Shown here: one piece after another, positions 1 to 6,975 of the stretch
Layout: the number at the start of each line of letters is the position of its first letter
Numbering within the stretch: the stretch's first letter is position 1
Notes under the pieces: model-generated
What the model saw: only the letters and a program-made list of their open reading frames with translations
What the model was told of the DNA's origin: nothing
Databases searched by the model: none
Program-made: the position numbers and the translations under genes
From: Prevotella sp.
Lineage (GTDB): Bacteria > Bacteroidota > Bacteroidia > Bacteroidales > Bacteroidaceae
Length of the DNA stretch: 17,385 nucleotides
Assembly: GCA_017430675.1 (NCBI GenBank)
Contig: JAFRMM010000053.1
Coordinates: 1-17,385 of the forward strand
Direction of reading: 5' to 3'

Positions 1-353
<353 letters not shown>

Positions 354-354
354 T

Positions 355-384
355 TACTATTTGACTATTTACTATTTGACTATT
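355..384. repeat. 15-bp perfect tandem duplication between groES and groEL
   Basis: The unit TACTATTTGACTATT occurs twice without a gap (355-369, 370-384). Each unit is itself two related 7/8-bp pieces. It ends 11 nt before the groEL start codon on the minus strand and resembles in style the other short arrays in this window. Confidence 0.9.
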
Positions 385-408
385 AAATTGTGCAATTGTG
401 AAATGACT

Positions 409-440
409 CAATTGTCAGATCGGCGATTATCCGATAATTG
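409..440 (-). other. Possible hairpin at groES 3' end
   Basis: In the groES-groEL mRNA the groES stop codon lies in the loop of an inner 5-bp stem (ATCGG 419-423 with CCGAT 431-435). An outer pairing of CAATT with AATTG is separated by a 5-nt bulge. No U-tract follows, so it is more likely an mRNA processing or stability element than a terminator. Function is unproven. Confidence 0.3.
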
Positions 441-696
441 CCAAGACGTCGCTCTGGCGCATCATGAGATACTTCTCGCCCTCGAACTCGAGTTCGGTAC
501 CAGAGTACTTGCCGTAGAGCACTTCGTCACCGGCTTTCAGAATCATTTCCTCGTCTTTCGTTCCCTTACCTGTGGCAACAATCTTACCGTGTAAAGGCTT
601 CTCCTTGGCGGTATCAGGAATGATAATACCACCGATCTTCTCTTCTGCAGGGGCTGGCAATACCAGCACGCGGTCTGCTAATGGTTTGATGTTCAT
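427..696 (-). CDS. groES: Co-chaperonin GroES (10 kDa)
   Basis: GroES forms the heptameric lid of the GroEL folding chamber in the cytoplasm. The 89-residue product has the normal family length. It begins [16 protein letters not shown] and includes the mobile-loop segment around residues 17-30 ([17 protein letters not shown]) and the beta-barrel core [13 protein letters not shown]...[10 protein letters not shown]. The start is the ATG at 694-696, with a four-unit heptamer repeat immediately upstream. It is the first gene of the groES-groEL pair. The upstream region has a sigma54-like promoter element and a palindrome that may carry heat-shock control. Identity is secure; the regulation is inference. 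Confidence 0.98.
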   Translation of the reverse strand: MNIKPLADRVLVLPAPAEEKIGGIIIPDTAKEKPLHGKIVATGKGTKDEEMILKAGDEVLYGKYSGTELEFEGEKYLMMRQSDVLAIIG

Positions 697-702
697 AATG
701 CT

Positions 703-730
703 TTTAATATTTAATGTTTAATCTTTAATG
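703..730. repeat. Heptamer array TTTAATN x4 in the groES leader
   Basis: There are four contiguous 7-mers: TTTAATA, TTTAATG, TTTAATC, TTTAATG. On the groES strand they read ATTAAAN four times and lie 6 nt before the start codon. The same architecture (four ATTGAAN units, then ATT-ATG) precedes the pantothenate kinase gene at 9791-9821. Confidence 0.85.
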
Positions 731-794
731 TATCTTGTTACACCTTATTTATAATAATACGGAAACAGTCTTCCGACCGTTCCGCCAATCATTC

Positions 795-811
795 TGCCAA
801 AACCATGCCAA
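795..811 (-). promoter_or_regulatory. Sigma54-like -24/-12 promoter element for groES
   Basis: On the minus strand positions 811 to 795 read TTGGCATGGTTTTGGCA. Against the sigma54 consensus YTGGCACG-N4-TTGCW this has the invariant GG and GC at the correct spacing and differs at two of thirteen defined positions. The expected transcription start is near 784, giving a leader of about 88 nt before groES. This is a sequence match only; no RpoN gene or activator is in the window. Confidence 0.45.
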
Positions 812-823
812 GTCCATGAGATG

Positions 824-836
824 TGACAACTTGTCA
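824..836. promoter_or_regulatory. Perfect palindrome, possible regulator site
   Basis: TGACAA-C-TTGTCA is a perfect 6+6 inverted repeat with a single central base, in the divergent groES/sppA control region. It lies 12 nt upstream of the sigma54-like element for groES and about 52 nt upstream of the sppA box. A further TGTCA half-site is at 865-869. It is a plausible operator or activator site; the binding protein is unknown. Confidence 0.45.
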
Positions 837-887
837 GCGTTATGAAAAAATATTGCCCAACTTATGTCATACTTCAAAAATAATTTG

Positions 888-895
888 TACCTTTG
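888..895 (+). promoter_or_regulatory. Bacteroidota -7 box for sppA
   Basis: TACCTTTG matches the Bacteroidota primary-sigma -7 consensus TAnnTTTG. It lies 32 nt before the sppA ATG, so transcription would begin near 902 with a short leader. No good -33 TTTG is seen at the usual spacing, which lowers confidence. Confidence 0.55.
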
Positions 896-927
896 CCAGC
901 AGTTACGTAACAATAAACCAACTAATT

Positions 928-2736
928 ATGAAACAATTCTTTAAAATGACGCTTGCCACCGTCTGTGGTATTGTCATCTTTTTGCTGATCACCGGTTTCT
1001 TCCTGGTTATCTCATTGGCAGGCATGCTGGCCAGCGACTCGGCATCGACCAAAGTGAAGGAAAACTCCGTGTTTGTCATCAAACTCAATGGCACCATCAG
1101 CGAACGCGCTGAGGACGACTCCCCGTTGAATGCCATCATGGGCATGGGCGACATGAGTGCCATAGGACTCGACGACCTGATCGCCAGCATCCGCAAGGCT
1201 AAGGACAACGACGACATCAAGGGTATCTACCTGGAGGGCGGTGCCCTCTCCTTCGACGCACCCGCCACAGCCCAGCAGATGCGCGATGCCCTGAAGGACT
1301 TCAAAGAGAGCGGCAAGTGGATCGTGGCTTACGCCGACCAGTATTACCAGGCCTCCTATTATGTGGCCTCCGTGGCTGATAACGTCTATCTGAACGACCA
1401 TGGCAATATTGATTTCAAGGGTCTTGGCGGCAAGGGCGAATATATGAAGGGATTATACGACAAACTCGGCATTAAGTATCAGGTGGCCAAGGTGGGCAAA
1501 TACAAGAGTTACGTGGAGAGCAACACCCTGACGGGCATGAGCGACTACGACCGTGAGCAGCGCGAGGCCTATCTGAACGGCATCTGGAACTACTGGGTGA
1601 AGGAGATGGCCGAAGGCCGTAAGGTAAAGGTTGAAGACCTGAACAAACTGGCTAACGACAGCATCATGGCCTTCGCTGACACGAAGGACTATGTGACGGC
1701 CAAACTCATCGACAAGGTGATGTTCCCTGAGGAGATCAAGGCCGAGATCAAAAACCGTCTGAAACTTGACAAGGACGACGAGATCGCGCAACTGACACTC
1801 TCCGACATGCTCAACGTGAAGTCGAAAGAGGATAAAGAAGGTGAAAAAGTGGCTATCTACTATGCCTACGGCAGCATCGTCGATAGTGAGACGATGAACA
1901 TGCTGCAAGGCGGTGGTCACAGCATCGTAGGCAAGAGCACGGCAGAGGACCTGCGCAAACTGGCTGACGATGATGACGTGAAGGCCGTCGTGTTCCGCGT
2001 GAACTCCGGTGGCGGCAGTGCCGTAGCCTCTGAGCAGATCCGTCACGCCCTCAAACTGCTGAAGGCCAAGAAACCCGTGGTGGTCTCCATGGGCGGTATG
2101 GCAGCCTCAGGCGGCTACTGGATCAGTTCTCCAGCCAACTACATCTTCGCCGAGCCGACCACCATCACTGGCAGTATCGGCATCTTCGGACTGATTCCCA
2201 ACTTCAGCGGACTGGTCACCGACAAACTCGGTGTCACCTTCGACGGTGTGACCACCCACAAGTTCACCGACTACGAGACGGACCTCATCCTGGGCAAGAA
2301 CACCGACGAAGTCATGAAACACATGCAGACCTATATCGACCATGGCTATCAGGAATTTCTCGGCATCGTGTCAGAAGGGCGCGGGATGAAACCCGCACAG
2401 GTGGATTCCATCGCCCAGGGTCGCGTGTGGCTCGCCACCGATGCCCTGAACATCAGACTCGTGGATAAACTCGGCAGTCTCGATGACGCCGTGAAGAAGG
2501 CCGCCGAACTGGCTAAACTCAAAGACTATTATACAGACACCTATCCTGGTAAGGGCAGTTGGTTCGACACCTTTATGTCTGACGAGAAGAAAGGTTCCTA
2601 TCTCGACGGTAAGTTGCAGGAAGAGTTGAAGGCCCTCCTCGGCGACCTCTATGAGCCGCTGATGGAGATCCGCCAGACCATCAAGGACGGCAGTCATATC
2701 CAGGCCCGAATGCTCGATGACGTCAGGGTGAAATAA
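928..2736 (+). CDS. sppA: Signal peptide peptidase SppA, 67-kDa type (protease IV)
   Basis: SppA is a membrane-anchored serine peptidase that degrades cleaved signal peptides from the periplasmic side. The 602-residue product has the duplicated architecture of the long (67K) form. An N-terminal membrane anchor spans residues 10-33. The first ClpP/crotonase-like repeat carries the catalytic lysine in VGKYKSYVE (Lys193). The second repeat carries the nucleophile in MAASGGYWIS (Ser394). These match the Lys/Ser dyad known from E. coli SppA. The frame is open further upstream to 823, but the ATG at 928 was chosen because it gives a clean signal-anchor start and the promoter box at 888 lies within the upstream extension. 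It is first in a run with lpxK, the phosphorylase and thiL; lpxK starts 20 nt after its stop. Confidence 0.95.
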   Translation: MKQFFKMTLATVCGIVIFLLITGFFLVISLAGMLASDSASTKVKENSVFVIKLNGTISERAEDDSPLNAIMGMGDMSAIGLDDLIASIRKAKDNDDIKGIYLEGGALSFDAPATAQQMRDALKDFKESGKWIVAYADQYYQASYYVASVADNVYLNDHGNIDFKGLGGKGEYMKGLYDKLGIKYQVAKVGKYKSYVESNTLTGMSDYDREQREAYLNGIWNYWVKEMAEGRKVKVEDLNKLANDSIMAFADTKDYVTAKLIDKVMFPEEIKAEIKNRLKLDKDDEIAQLTLSDMLNVKSKEDKEGEKVAIYYAYGSIVDSETMNMLQGGGHSIVGKSTAEDLRKLADDDDVKAVVFRVNSGGGSAVASEQIRHALKLLKAKKPVVVSMGGMAASGGYWISSPANYIFAEPTTITGSIGIFGLIPNFSGLVTDKLGVTFDGVTTHKFTDYETDLILGKNTDEVMKHMQTYIDHGYQEFLGIVSEGRGMKPAQVDSIAQGRVWLATDALNIRLVDKLGSLDDAVKKAAELAKLKDYYTDTYPGKGSWFDTFMSDEKKGSYLDGKLQEELKALLGDLYEPLMEIRQTIKDGSHIQARMLDDVRVK

Positions 2737-2740
2737 GTAA

Positions 2741-2768
2741 GAGTGAAAGATGAAGGATGGAAGGTGAC
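2741..2768. repeat. Degenerate heptamer array spanning the lpxK start codon
   Basis: Four 7-mers GAGTGAA, AGATGAA, GGATGGA, AGGTGAC fit RGRTGRM. The lpxK ATG (2757) lies inside the third unit, so the repeat supplies the start codon and the first lpxK codons. It fills nearly the whole sppA-lpxK gap. Confidence 0.65.
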
Positions 2769-3947
2769 CTTATCTATATTAACAAGAAACTGCGGCCGTT
2801 GAGTTGGCTCTACGGCCTGGGAGTGGGATTCAGGAATATGCTCTTCGAGATGGGCATCCTGAAGAGCCACTCCTATAAGGTGCCCGTCATCTCCGTTGGC
2901 AATATCACCGTCGGCGGCACAGGCAAGACACCCCATGTGGAATACCTCATTCATCTGTTGAAAGACAAGACGAATGTAGCCATGCTCAGCAGGGGCTACA
3001 AACGTAAGAGCCACGGTTTCGTACTGGCAGAGAAGGACACCACCATGAGCGACATTGGCGACGAGCCTTTCCAGATACTCCAGAAATTCCCGGATATCAC
3101 CGTAGCCGTCGATAGGAAACGTACCCGTGGCATTAACAAACTTATCAACGGTGAGGCTGGCAAGGATATCGATGTCATCATCCTCGACGATGCCTTCCAG
3201 CACCGTTATGTGAAACCAGGCATCAATATCCTGCTCGTGGATTACCACCGCCTCATCATCTATGACGAACTAATGCCTTCCGGCAGACTCCGCGAGCCTA
3301 TCAAGAGTAAAGACAGAGCCGACATCGTTATCATCACGAAATGTCCCAAGGACCTAAAGCCGATGGAGTTCAGGGTCATCACCAAGGCCATGAGCCTCTA
3401 TCCCTATCAGCAACTCTATTTCTCAACGCATGAGTATGATTCCCTAGTCCCCCTAGGAGACCTGGAAAATCCAGATAATCTAGAATCTCCTAGTTCTTTG
3501 GAATCCCTCACGGACAAGAACATCCTCCTGCTCACTGGTATCGCCTCTCCGAAACAGATGCTTCTCGACCTGCAGCAATACACTGACAAGATCGTGCCCC
3601 TAACCTTCAGCGACCACCACAACTTCCGTCAGAAGGATATCCTGCGCATCAACGAGACCTTTGCCAGTCTCCCCGCGCCCAAGTTGATCATCACAACAGA
3701 GAAAGACGCCACCCGCCTGACAACGGCAGAAGGACTGAGCGACGAAGTGAAACAGAACCTCTATGCCCTGCCTATCCACATTGAACTGATGCAGGATCAG
3801 GAAGAGGCATTTAATAAACACATCATTGGATATGTACGAAGAAATTCAAGAAACAGCATCCTGGCTAAAAGCAAGGATGACCACAAGTCCCAGGACAGCC
3901 ATCGTGCTGGGGACAGGCCTCGGACAATTAGTTTCAGAAATAACTGA
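2757..3947 (+). CDS. lpxK: Tetraacyldisaccharide 4'-kinase LpxK (lipid A synthesis)
   Basis: LpxK transfers the ATP gamma-phosphate to the 4' position of the tetraacyldisaccharide lipid A precursor at the inner membrane, a core step of LPS synthesis. The 396-residue product shows the membrane-associating N terminus (LSWLYGLGVGFRNMLF, residues 15-30), a Walker A motif VGGTGKTP (52-59), the LpxK motif DDAFQHR (144-150) and the C-terminal SDHHNF motif (285-290). Two oddities stand out. Residues 230-253 are encoded by seven to eight 9-bp repeats giving Leu/Pro-x-Ser/Asn/Asp triplets, which looks like an insertion into a surface loop. The last ~39 codons also overlap the next gene in a different frame. 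The start is the ATG at 2757, inside a heptamer array; no better start is visible. Confidence 0.93.
   Translation: MEGDLIYINKKLRPLSWLYGLGVGFRNMLFEMGILKSHSYKVPVISVGNITVGGTGKTPHVEYLIHLLKDKTNVAMLSRGYKRKSHGFVLAEKDTTMSDIGDEPFQILQKFPDITVAVDRKRTRGINKLINGEAGKDIDVIILDDAFQHRYVKPGINILLVDYHRLIIYDELMPSGRLREPIKSKDRADIVIITKCPKDLKPMEFRVITKAMSLYPYQQLYFSTHEYDSLVPLGDLENPDNLESPSSLESLTDKNILLLTGIASPKQMLLDLQQYTDKIVPLTFSDHHNFRQKDILRINETFASLPAPKLIITTEKDATRLTTAEGLSDEVKQNLYALPIHIELMQDQEEAFNKHIIGYVRRNSRNSILAKSKDDHKSQDSHRAGDRPRTISFRNN
3444..3506. repeat. 9-bp tandem repeat inside lpxK
   Basis: Seven contiguous nonamers of the form CTAGnnnnn, more or less degenerate, begin at 3444, 3453, 3462, 3471, 3480, 3489 and 3498 (for example CTAGTCCCC, CTAGGAGAC, CTAGAATCT). 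The period is a multiple of three and in phase with the gene. The array therefore encodes tripeptides LVP, LGD, LEN, PDN, LES, PSS, LES, followed by a similar LTD. Confidence 0.85.
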
Positions 3948-4641
3948 CACCTACGAGTTCCCGTATCAGGACATCCCCAACTTCCCTGTCTCCACGGTGG
4001 AGGGCCATTCCGGTAAACTGATCTTCGGCAAACTCGGGGGTATTGACATCATGGCCATGCAGGGGCGCTTCCACTTCTACGAGGGCTACTCGATGAAGGA
4101 GGTCACCTTCCCCGTGCGCGTGATGTACGAACTGGGCATCAAGACCCTCTTCGTGTCGAATGCCGCTGGCGGCATGAACCCCCAGTTCCAGATCGGTGAC
4201 CTGATGATCATCACCGACCATATCAACTTCTTCCCTGAGCACCCGCTCCGCGGCAAGAACTTCCCCACGGGTCCCCGTTTCCCGGATATGCACGAGCCCT
4301 ACGACCTGTCTTTGGTAGCACTGGCCGATGAGATCGCCAAGGAGAAGGGCATCCCCGTGCAGCACGGCGTCTATGTCGGTGTACAGGGTCCGACCTTCGA
4401 GACACCTGCGGAATACAGGATGTACCGTCTGCTGGGCGGTGATGCCGTCGGCATGTCCACGGTACCAGAGGTCATCGTGGCCCATCACTGCGGCATCCGC
4501 ACCTTCGGTGTCTCCGTCATCACCGACCTGGGCGGCTTCGACGATCCCGTAGAGGTCAGCCACGAGGAAGTGCAGGAGGCTGCCAACAACGCACAGCCGC
4601 TGATGACGGAGATGATGCGAGAAATGATTAAGAGGAGTTAA
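3832..4641 (+). CDS. Purine nucleoside phosphorylase, trimeric PNP/MTAP family
   Basis: This enzyme cleaves purine nucleosides with phosphate to free base and ribose-1-phosphate in cytoplasmic purine salvage. From the ATG at 3832 it is 269 residues, typical for the trimeric family. Motifs are GTGLG (27-31), QGRFHFYEG (His81, Tyr83), SNAAGG (Asn110), GPTFETPAE (Glu190), GMSTVPEVIVA (Met208) and SHEEV (His244). The position equal to human PNP Asn243 is Asp232 (VSVITDLGG), which could shift base preference toward 6-aminopurines. The frame also offers a TTG start at 3826, but ATG 3832 gives the usual MYEEIQETA start. The gene begins inside lpxK in another frame, so translation is probably coupled. 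thiL follows 16 nt later. The family is certain; substrate specificity is not. Confidence 0.93.
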   Translation: MYEEIQETASWLKARMTTSPRTAIVLGTGLGQLVSEITDTYEFPYQDIPNFPVSTVEGHSGKLIFGKLGGIDIMAMQGRFHFYEGYSMKEVTFPVRVMYELGIKTLFVSNAAGGMNPQFQIGDLMIITDHINFFPEHPLRGKNFPTGPRFPDMHEPYDLSLVALADEIAKEKGIPVQHGVYVGVQGPTFETPAEYRMYRLLGGDAVGMSTVPEVIVAHHCGIRTFGVSVITDLGGFDDPVEVSHEEVQEAANNAQPLMTEMMREMIKRS

Positions 4642-4656
4642 GAATTAAGAGTTAAG
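4636..4656. repeat. Heptamer array ARTTAAG x3 between the phosphorylase gene and thiL
   Basis: AGTTAAG, AATTAAG, AGTTAAG run without gaps. The phosphorylase TAA stop (4639-4641) is in the first unit, and the thiL GTG start (4658-4660) lies in a partial fourth unit (AGTG). The whole intergenic gap is repeat. Confidence 0.85.
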
Positions 4657-4657
4657 A

Positions 4658-5722
4658 GTGGAAATAGCAAAACTGGGTGAGTTCGGTCTGATCGACCGTC
4701 TCACGAAAGACATAGAAATCAAGAACGAGAGCACCAGGTACGGTGTGGGCGACGACTGCGCCGTCCTCTCCTACCCCGACAAGGAAGTGCTCGTCACCAC
4801 CGACCTATGGATGGAGGGTGTACACTTCGACCTGACCTACATCGACCTGAAGCACCTTGGCTACAAAAGTGCGATGGTGAATATCAGCGACGTGTTCGCC
4901 ATGAACGGCACCCCGCGTCAGATGACCGTCTCACTGGCCATCAGCAAGCGGTTCACCGTCGAGGATATTGAGGAGTTCTATGCCGGCCTGAAACTGGCAT
5001 GTGACAAGTGGGGTGTGGATATCGTCGGTGGCGACACTACCTCGTCCTATACAGGACTGGCCATCTCGATCACCTGTATCGGTGAGGCACGGAAAGAGAA
5101 TATCGTCTATCGCAACGGTGCCAAGAACACCGACCTCGTCTGTGTCAGTGGCGACCTCGGAGCCGCCTATATGGGACTCCAGTTGCTGGAGCGCGAGAAG
5201 ACCGTCTATTACCAGCAGGTGGAGGAGGCCAAGAATAAAGGCGACAAGCGCGCACTGGAGGAACTCGCCCACTTCCAGCCCGACTTCAGCGGCAAGGAAT
5301 ACCTCCTGCAGCGCCAACTCCAGACCGAGGCCCGTGGCGACATCATCCAGAAACTCCGCGAGGCGGGCATCCGTCCCACGGCCATGATGGACATCAGCGA
5401 CGGTCTCTCCTCCGAACTCATGCATATCTGCAAACAGTCGGGCGTGGGCTGCCGTATCTACGAGAAGAATATCCCCATCGACTACCAGACAGCCGTCATG
5501 GCCGAGGAACTGAACATGAACGTCACCACCTGCGCCCTCAACGGCGGCGAGGACTACGAACTGCTGTTCACCGTACCCATCGGCGATCACGAGAAGATTG
5601 AGCAGATTGAGGGTGTCAAACTCATCGGCCACATCACCGAGGAGAAATTCGGCCAGGTGCTCGTAACCCGTGACAATCAGGAATTCGAACTGAAGGCCCA
5701 GGGCTGGAATCCACTCAACTAA
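4658..5722 (+). CDS. thiL: Thiamine-monophosphate kinase ThiL
   Basis: ThiL phosphorylates thiamine monophosphate to thiamine diphosphate, the last step of cofactor synthesis, in the cytoplasm. The 354-residue product has the ThiL/PurM fold motifs in order: YGVGDDCAVL (28-37), LVTTDLWMEGVHFD (45-58), MVNISDVFAMNG (73-84), VGGDTTSS (123-130), MMDISDGLSSEL (243-254) and NGGEDYELLF (295-304). The acidic residues in these motifs bind Mg-ATP in the family. There is no ATG near the start. The only plausible start is GTG at 4658, since an in-frame TAA sits four codons upstream, and this GTG is part of a heptamer repeat. It is last in the sppA-lpxK-phosphorylase-thiL run. No TPP riboswitch is seen upstream. 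Confidence 0.94.
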   Translation: MEIAKLGEFGLIDRLTKDIEIKNESTRYGVGDDCAVLSYPDKEVLVTTDLWMEGVHFDLTYIDLKHLGYKSAMVNISDVFAMNGTPRQMTVSLAISKRFTVEDIEEFYAGLKLACDKWGVDIVGGDTTSSYTGLAISITCIGEARKENIVYRNGAKNTDLVCVSGDLGAAYMGLQLLEREKTVYYQQVEEAKNKGDKRALEELAHFQPDFSGKEYLLQRQLQTEARGDIIQKLREAGIRPTAMMDISDGLSSELMHICKQSGVGCRIYEKNIPIDYQTAVMAEELNMNVTTCALNGGEDYELLFTVPIGDHEKIEQIEGVKLIGHITEEKFGQVLVTRDNQEFELKAQGWNPLN

Positions 5723-5738
5723 TATTATTTGGCTTATT

Positions 5739-5795
5739 CTTATAAAATATTTCGCCTTGGGGGTTGGGAAATCTCAAGGTTAGGGGTATTATAAG
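5739..5795 (+). promoter_or_regulatory. Hairpin with co-centred outer inverted repeat upstream of the sigma gene
   Basis: The 88-nt thiL-sigma gap holds a stem of CCTTGGGGGTT (5755-5765) with AAATCTCAAGG (5769-5779): ten of eleven positions pair, including G-U, around a 3-nt GGG loop. An outer repeat CTTATAA (5739-5745) / TTATAAG (5789-5795) has exactly the same centre (5767). No T-tract follows, so it is a poor terminator for thiL. It may be a leader or control element of the sigma operon, or a binding site. Confidence 0.4.
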
Positions 5796-5810
5796 CAAAA
5801 GAGTACGCAG

Positions 5811-6302
5811 ATGACAAGCAGAGAAAACCTCAAAACGCTCTTCGAAAGCCATTACGACAGGATGTATCTCCTGGCCAGGATACTGCTGCACGATGACGAG
5901 GAGAGCCGAGATGCAGTGAGCGACGTGTTCGCCCGCATTGCCTGTGGCAGCATCGAGGTCAAAGAGGATACGGTAGAGAGTTTCCTGCTGACATGCGTAC
6001 GAAACAAGTGCCTGAAGGTGATCCGCAGTAAGCAGGTGAGGGAGCGCGCCAGAGACCTGCTCAAGCAAGACGACACGACGATTGACATGATAGCACTCGA
6101 TGCACAGACCGACCAGTTGTCAGCCCTGCACGACTATGCGGAACAGGAACTGACCCCGCAGACGCACCGTGTGTTCCAGTTGCGCTACCAACAGCGGAAG
6201 ACCTACGCAGAGATTGCATCCGAACTCAGCATCAGCGAGGCGGCCGTCAATAAGCATCTTGCCCAGGCACTCCGAAAAATCAAGTCTCACTTTAACCCCT
6301 AA
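5811..6302 (+). CDS. ECF-family RNA polymerase sigma factor
   Basis: This is a 163-residue group IV (extracytoplasmic function) sigma factor. Region 2 covers about residues 10-75 (LFESHYDRMYLLARILL, then DAVSDVFARI and FLLTCVRNKCL). Region 4 covers about 112-160, with a helix-turn-helix at 131-155 (TYAEIASELSISEAAVNKHLAQAL). There is no region 1 or 3, as expected. It directs RNA polymerase to a small set of promoters when released by its anti-sigma factor. The next gene, 5 nt downstream, is a membrane anti-sigma factor, and a TonB receptor follows. This order is typical of FecIRA-type surface signalling. The likely target is this operon itself, but no promoter consensus can be fixed from one copy. 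Confidence 0.93.
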   Translation: MTSRENLKTLFESHYDRMYLLARILLHDDEESRDAVSDVFARIACGSIEVKEDTVESFLLTCVRNKCLKVIRSKQVRERARDLLKQDDTTIDMIALDAQTDQLSALHDYAEQELTPQTHRVFQLRYQQRKTYAEIASELSISEAAVNKHLAQALRKIKSHFNP

Positions 6303-6307
6303 CAACG

Positions 6308-6958
6308 ATGGACAAGACAGAGAAACTTCTAAGGATGATGGAACATCCGACACAGTATAGCGACGAGCAGTGGCAGGAACTGCTTGCCGATGAGGATTGC
6401 CACAATCTCTACGAGGCGATGCGACTCAGCGCCGATGCCTTTGCGATGGCCGATGCCAAGGAGAAGATGGCCAATGGCATCAAAGATGAGGAATGGCAGC
6501 GGTTTAAAACTGAGCACCTCGATGCAGAGCGCCACTCTCTATTATATACCATTCATGACCCATTCAAGAAGATTGCCGCCATGTTTATCGGTGTGCTGAT
6601 GCTCTCGGGCATCGCCTATGCTGCCGTCCACATGATCAACCAGCATATCGGTGGTGATCAGCAATCCCCGACCCGAGAGGCGCAAATGACGCATTCACCC
6701 CAGCAGAAGACCGGGCAGCCCACCGACTCGACGACTATGAAGTCTGTGATCTATGAAGACGCAGAACTGGCAACCATCCTGAACGACATTGCAACTTTCT
6801 ACCAGTGTGAGACCGTCTATAAGAAAGAGGCCAGCAAGCATATACGCCTCTACTTCACATGGGACAAGAAACTGACCATAGACGACGCCATCGACACGTT
6901 CAACAAGTTCGAACGCATCCATATCATTCGCGAGAACAAGAAACTGATTGTAGAATAG
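6308..6958 (+). CDS. Small FecR-like transmembrane anti-sigma factor with DUF4974/STN-like C terminus
   Basis: The 216-residue product has a cytoplasmic acidic/helical part (1-86), one membrane helix (about 88-107, IAAMFIGVLMLSGIAYAAVHMI), a polar Gln/Thr/Ser-rich linker (112-145) and a periplasmic domain (146-216, YEDAELATILNDIATFYQCE to IIRENKKLIVE). That last domain looks like DUF4974, the STN-related end of Bacteroidota FecR proteins. Usual FecR/DUF4974 anti-sigmas are roughly 300-350 residues with a FecR domain between membrane helix and DUF4974; that domain seems absent here. It lies 5 nt after the sigma gene and 17 nt before the receptor. The inferred role is to hold the sigma factor inactive until the receptor signals. 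The cytoplasmic part has no motif I recognise. Confidence 0.8.
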   Translation: MDKTEKLLRMMEHPTQYSDEQWQELLADEDCHNLYEAMRLSADAFAMADAKEKMANGIKDEEWQRFKTEHLDAERHSLLYTIHDPFKKIAAMFIGVLMLSGIAYAAVHMINQHIGGDQQSPTREAQMTHSPQQKTGQPTDSTTMKSVIYEDAELATILNDIATFYQCETVYKKEASKHIRLYFTWDKKLTIDDAIDTFNKFERIHIIRENKKLIVE

Positions 6959-6975
6959 TAAAAAGCCAGCCAAAT

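Noticed and set aside
355..384. CRISPR-like repeats among the short arrays
   Set aside because: Units of 7-15 bp are contiguous with no spacers and no cas genes; they are simple tandem repeats.
823..927. N-terminal extension of sppA from 823
   Set aside because: It would place the palindrome-adjacent control region and the TACCTTTG box inside the gene and put 35 residues before a clean membrane anchor; ATG 928 fits better.
697..927. CIRCE/HrcA operator for groES
   Set aside because: No TTAGCACTC-N9-GAGTGCTAA-type repeat exists here; the palindrome present is TGACAA-C-TTGTCA.
1453..2046. Long minus-strand open frame opposite sppA
   Set aside because: It is the antisense shadow of a clearly conserved sppA region, with no recognisable motif. 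The same holds for the long opposite-strand frames over the phosphorylase (3934-4563), thiL (4931-5632), the receptor (8842-9639) and purT (15891-16520).
4620..4660. TPP riboswitch before thiL
   Set aside because: The gap is only 16 nt of heptamer repeat and lacks the conserved thi-box segments.
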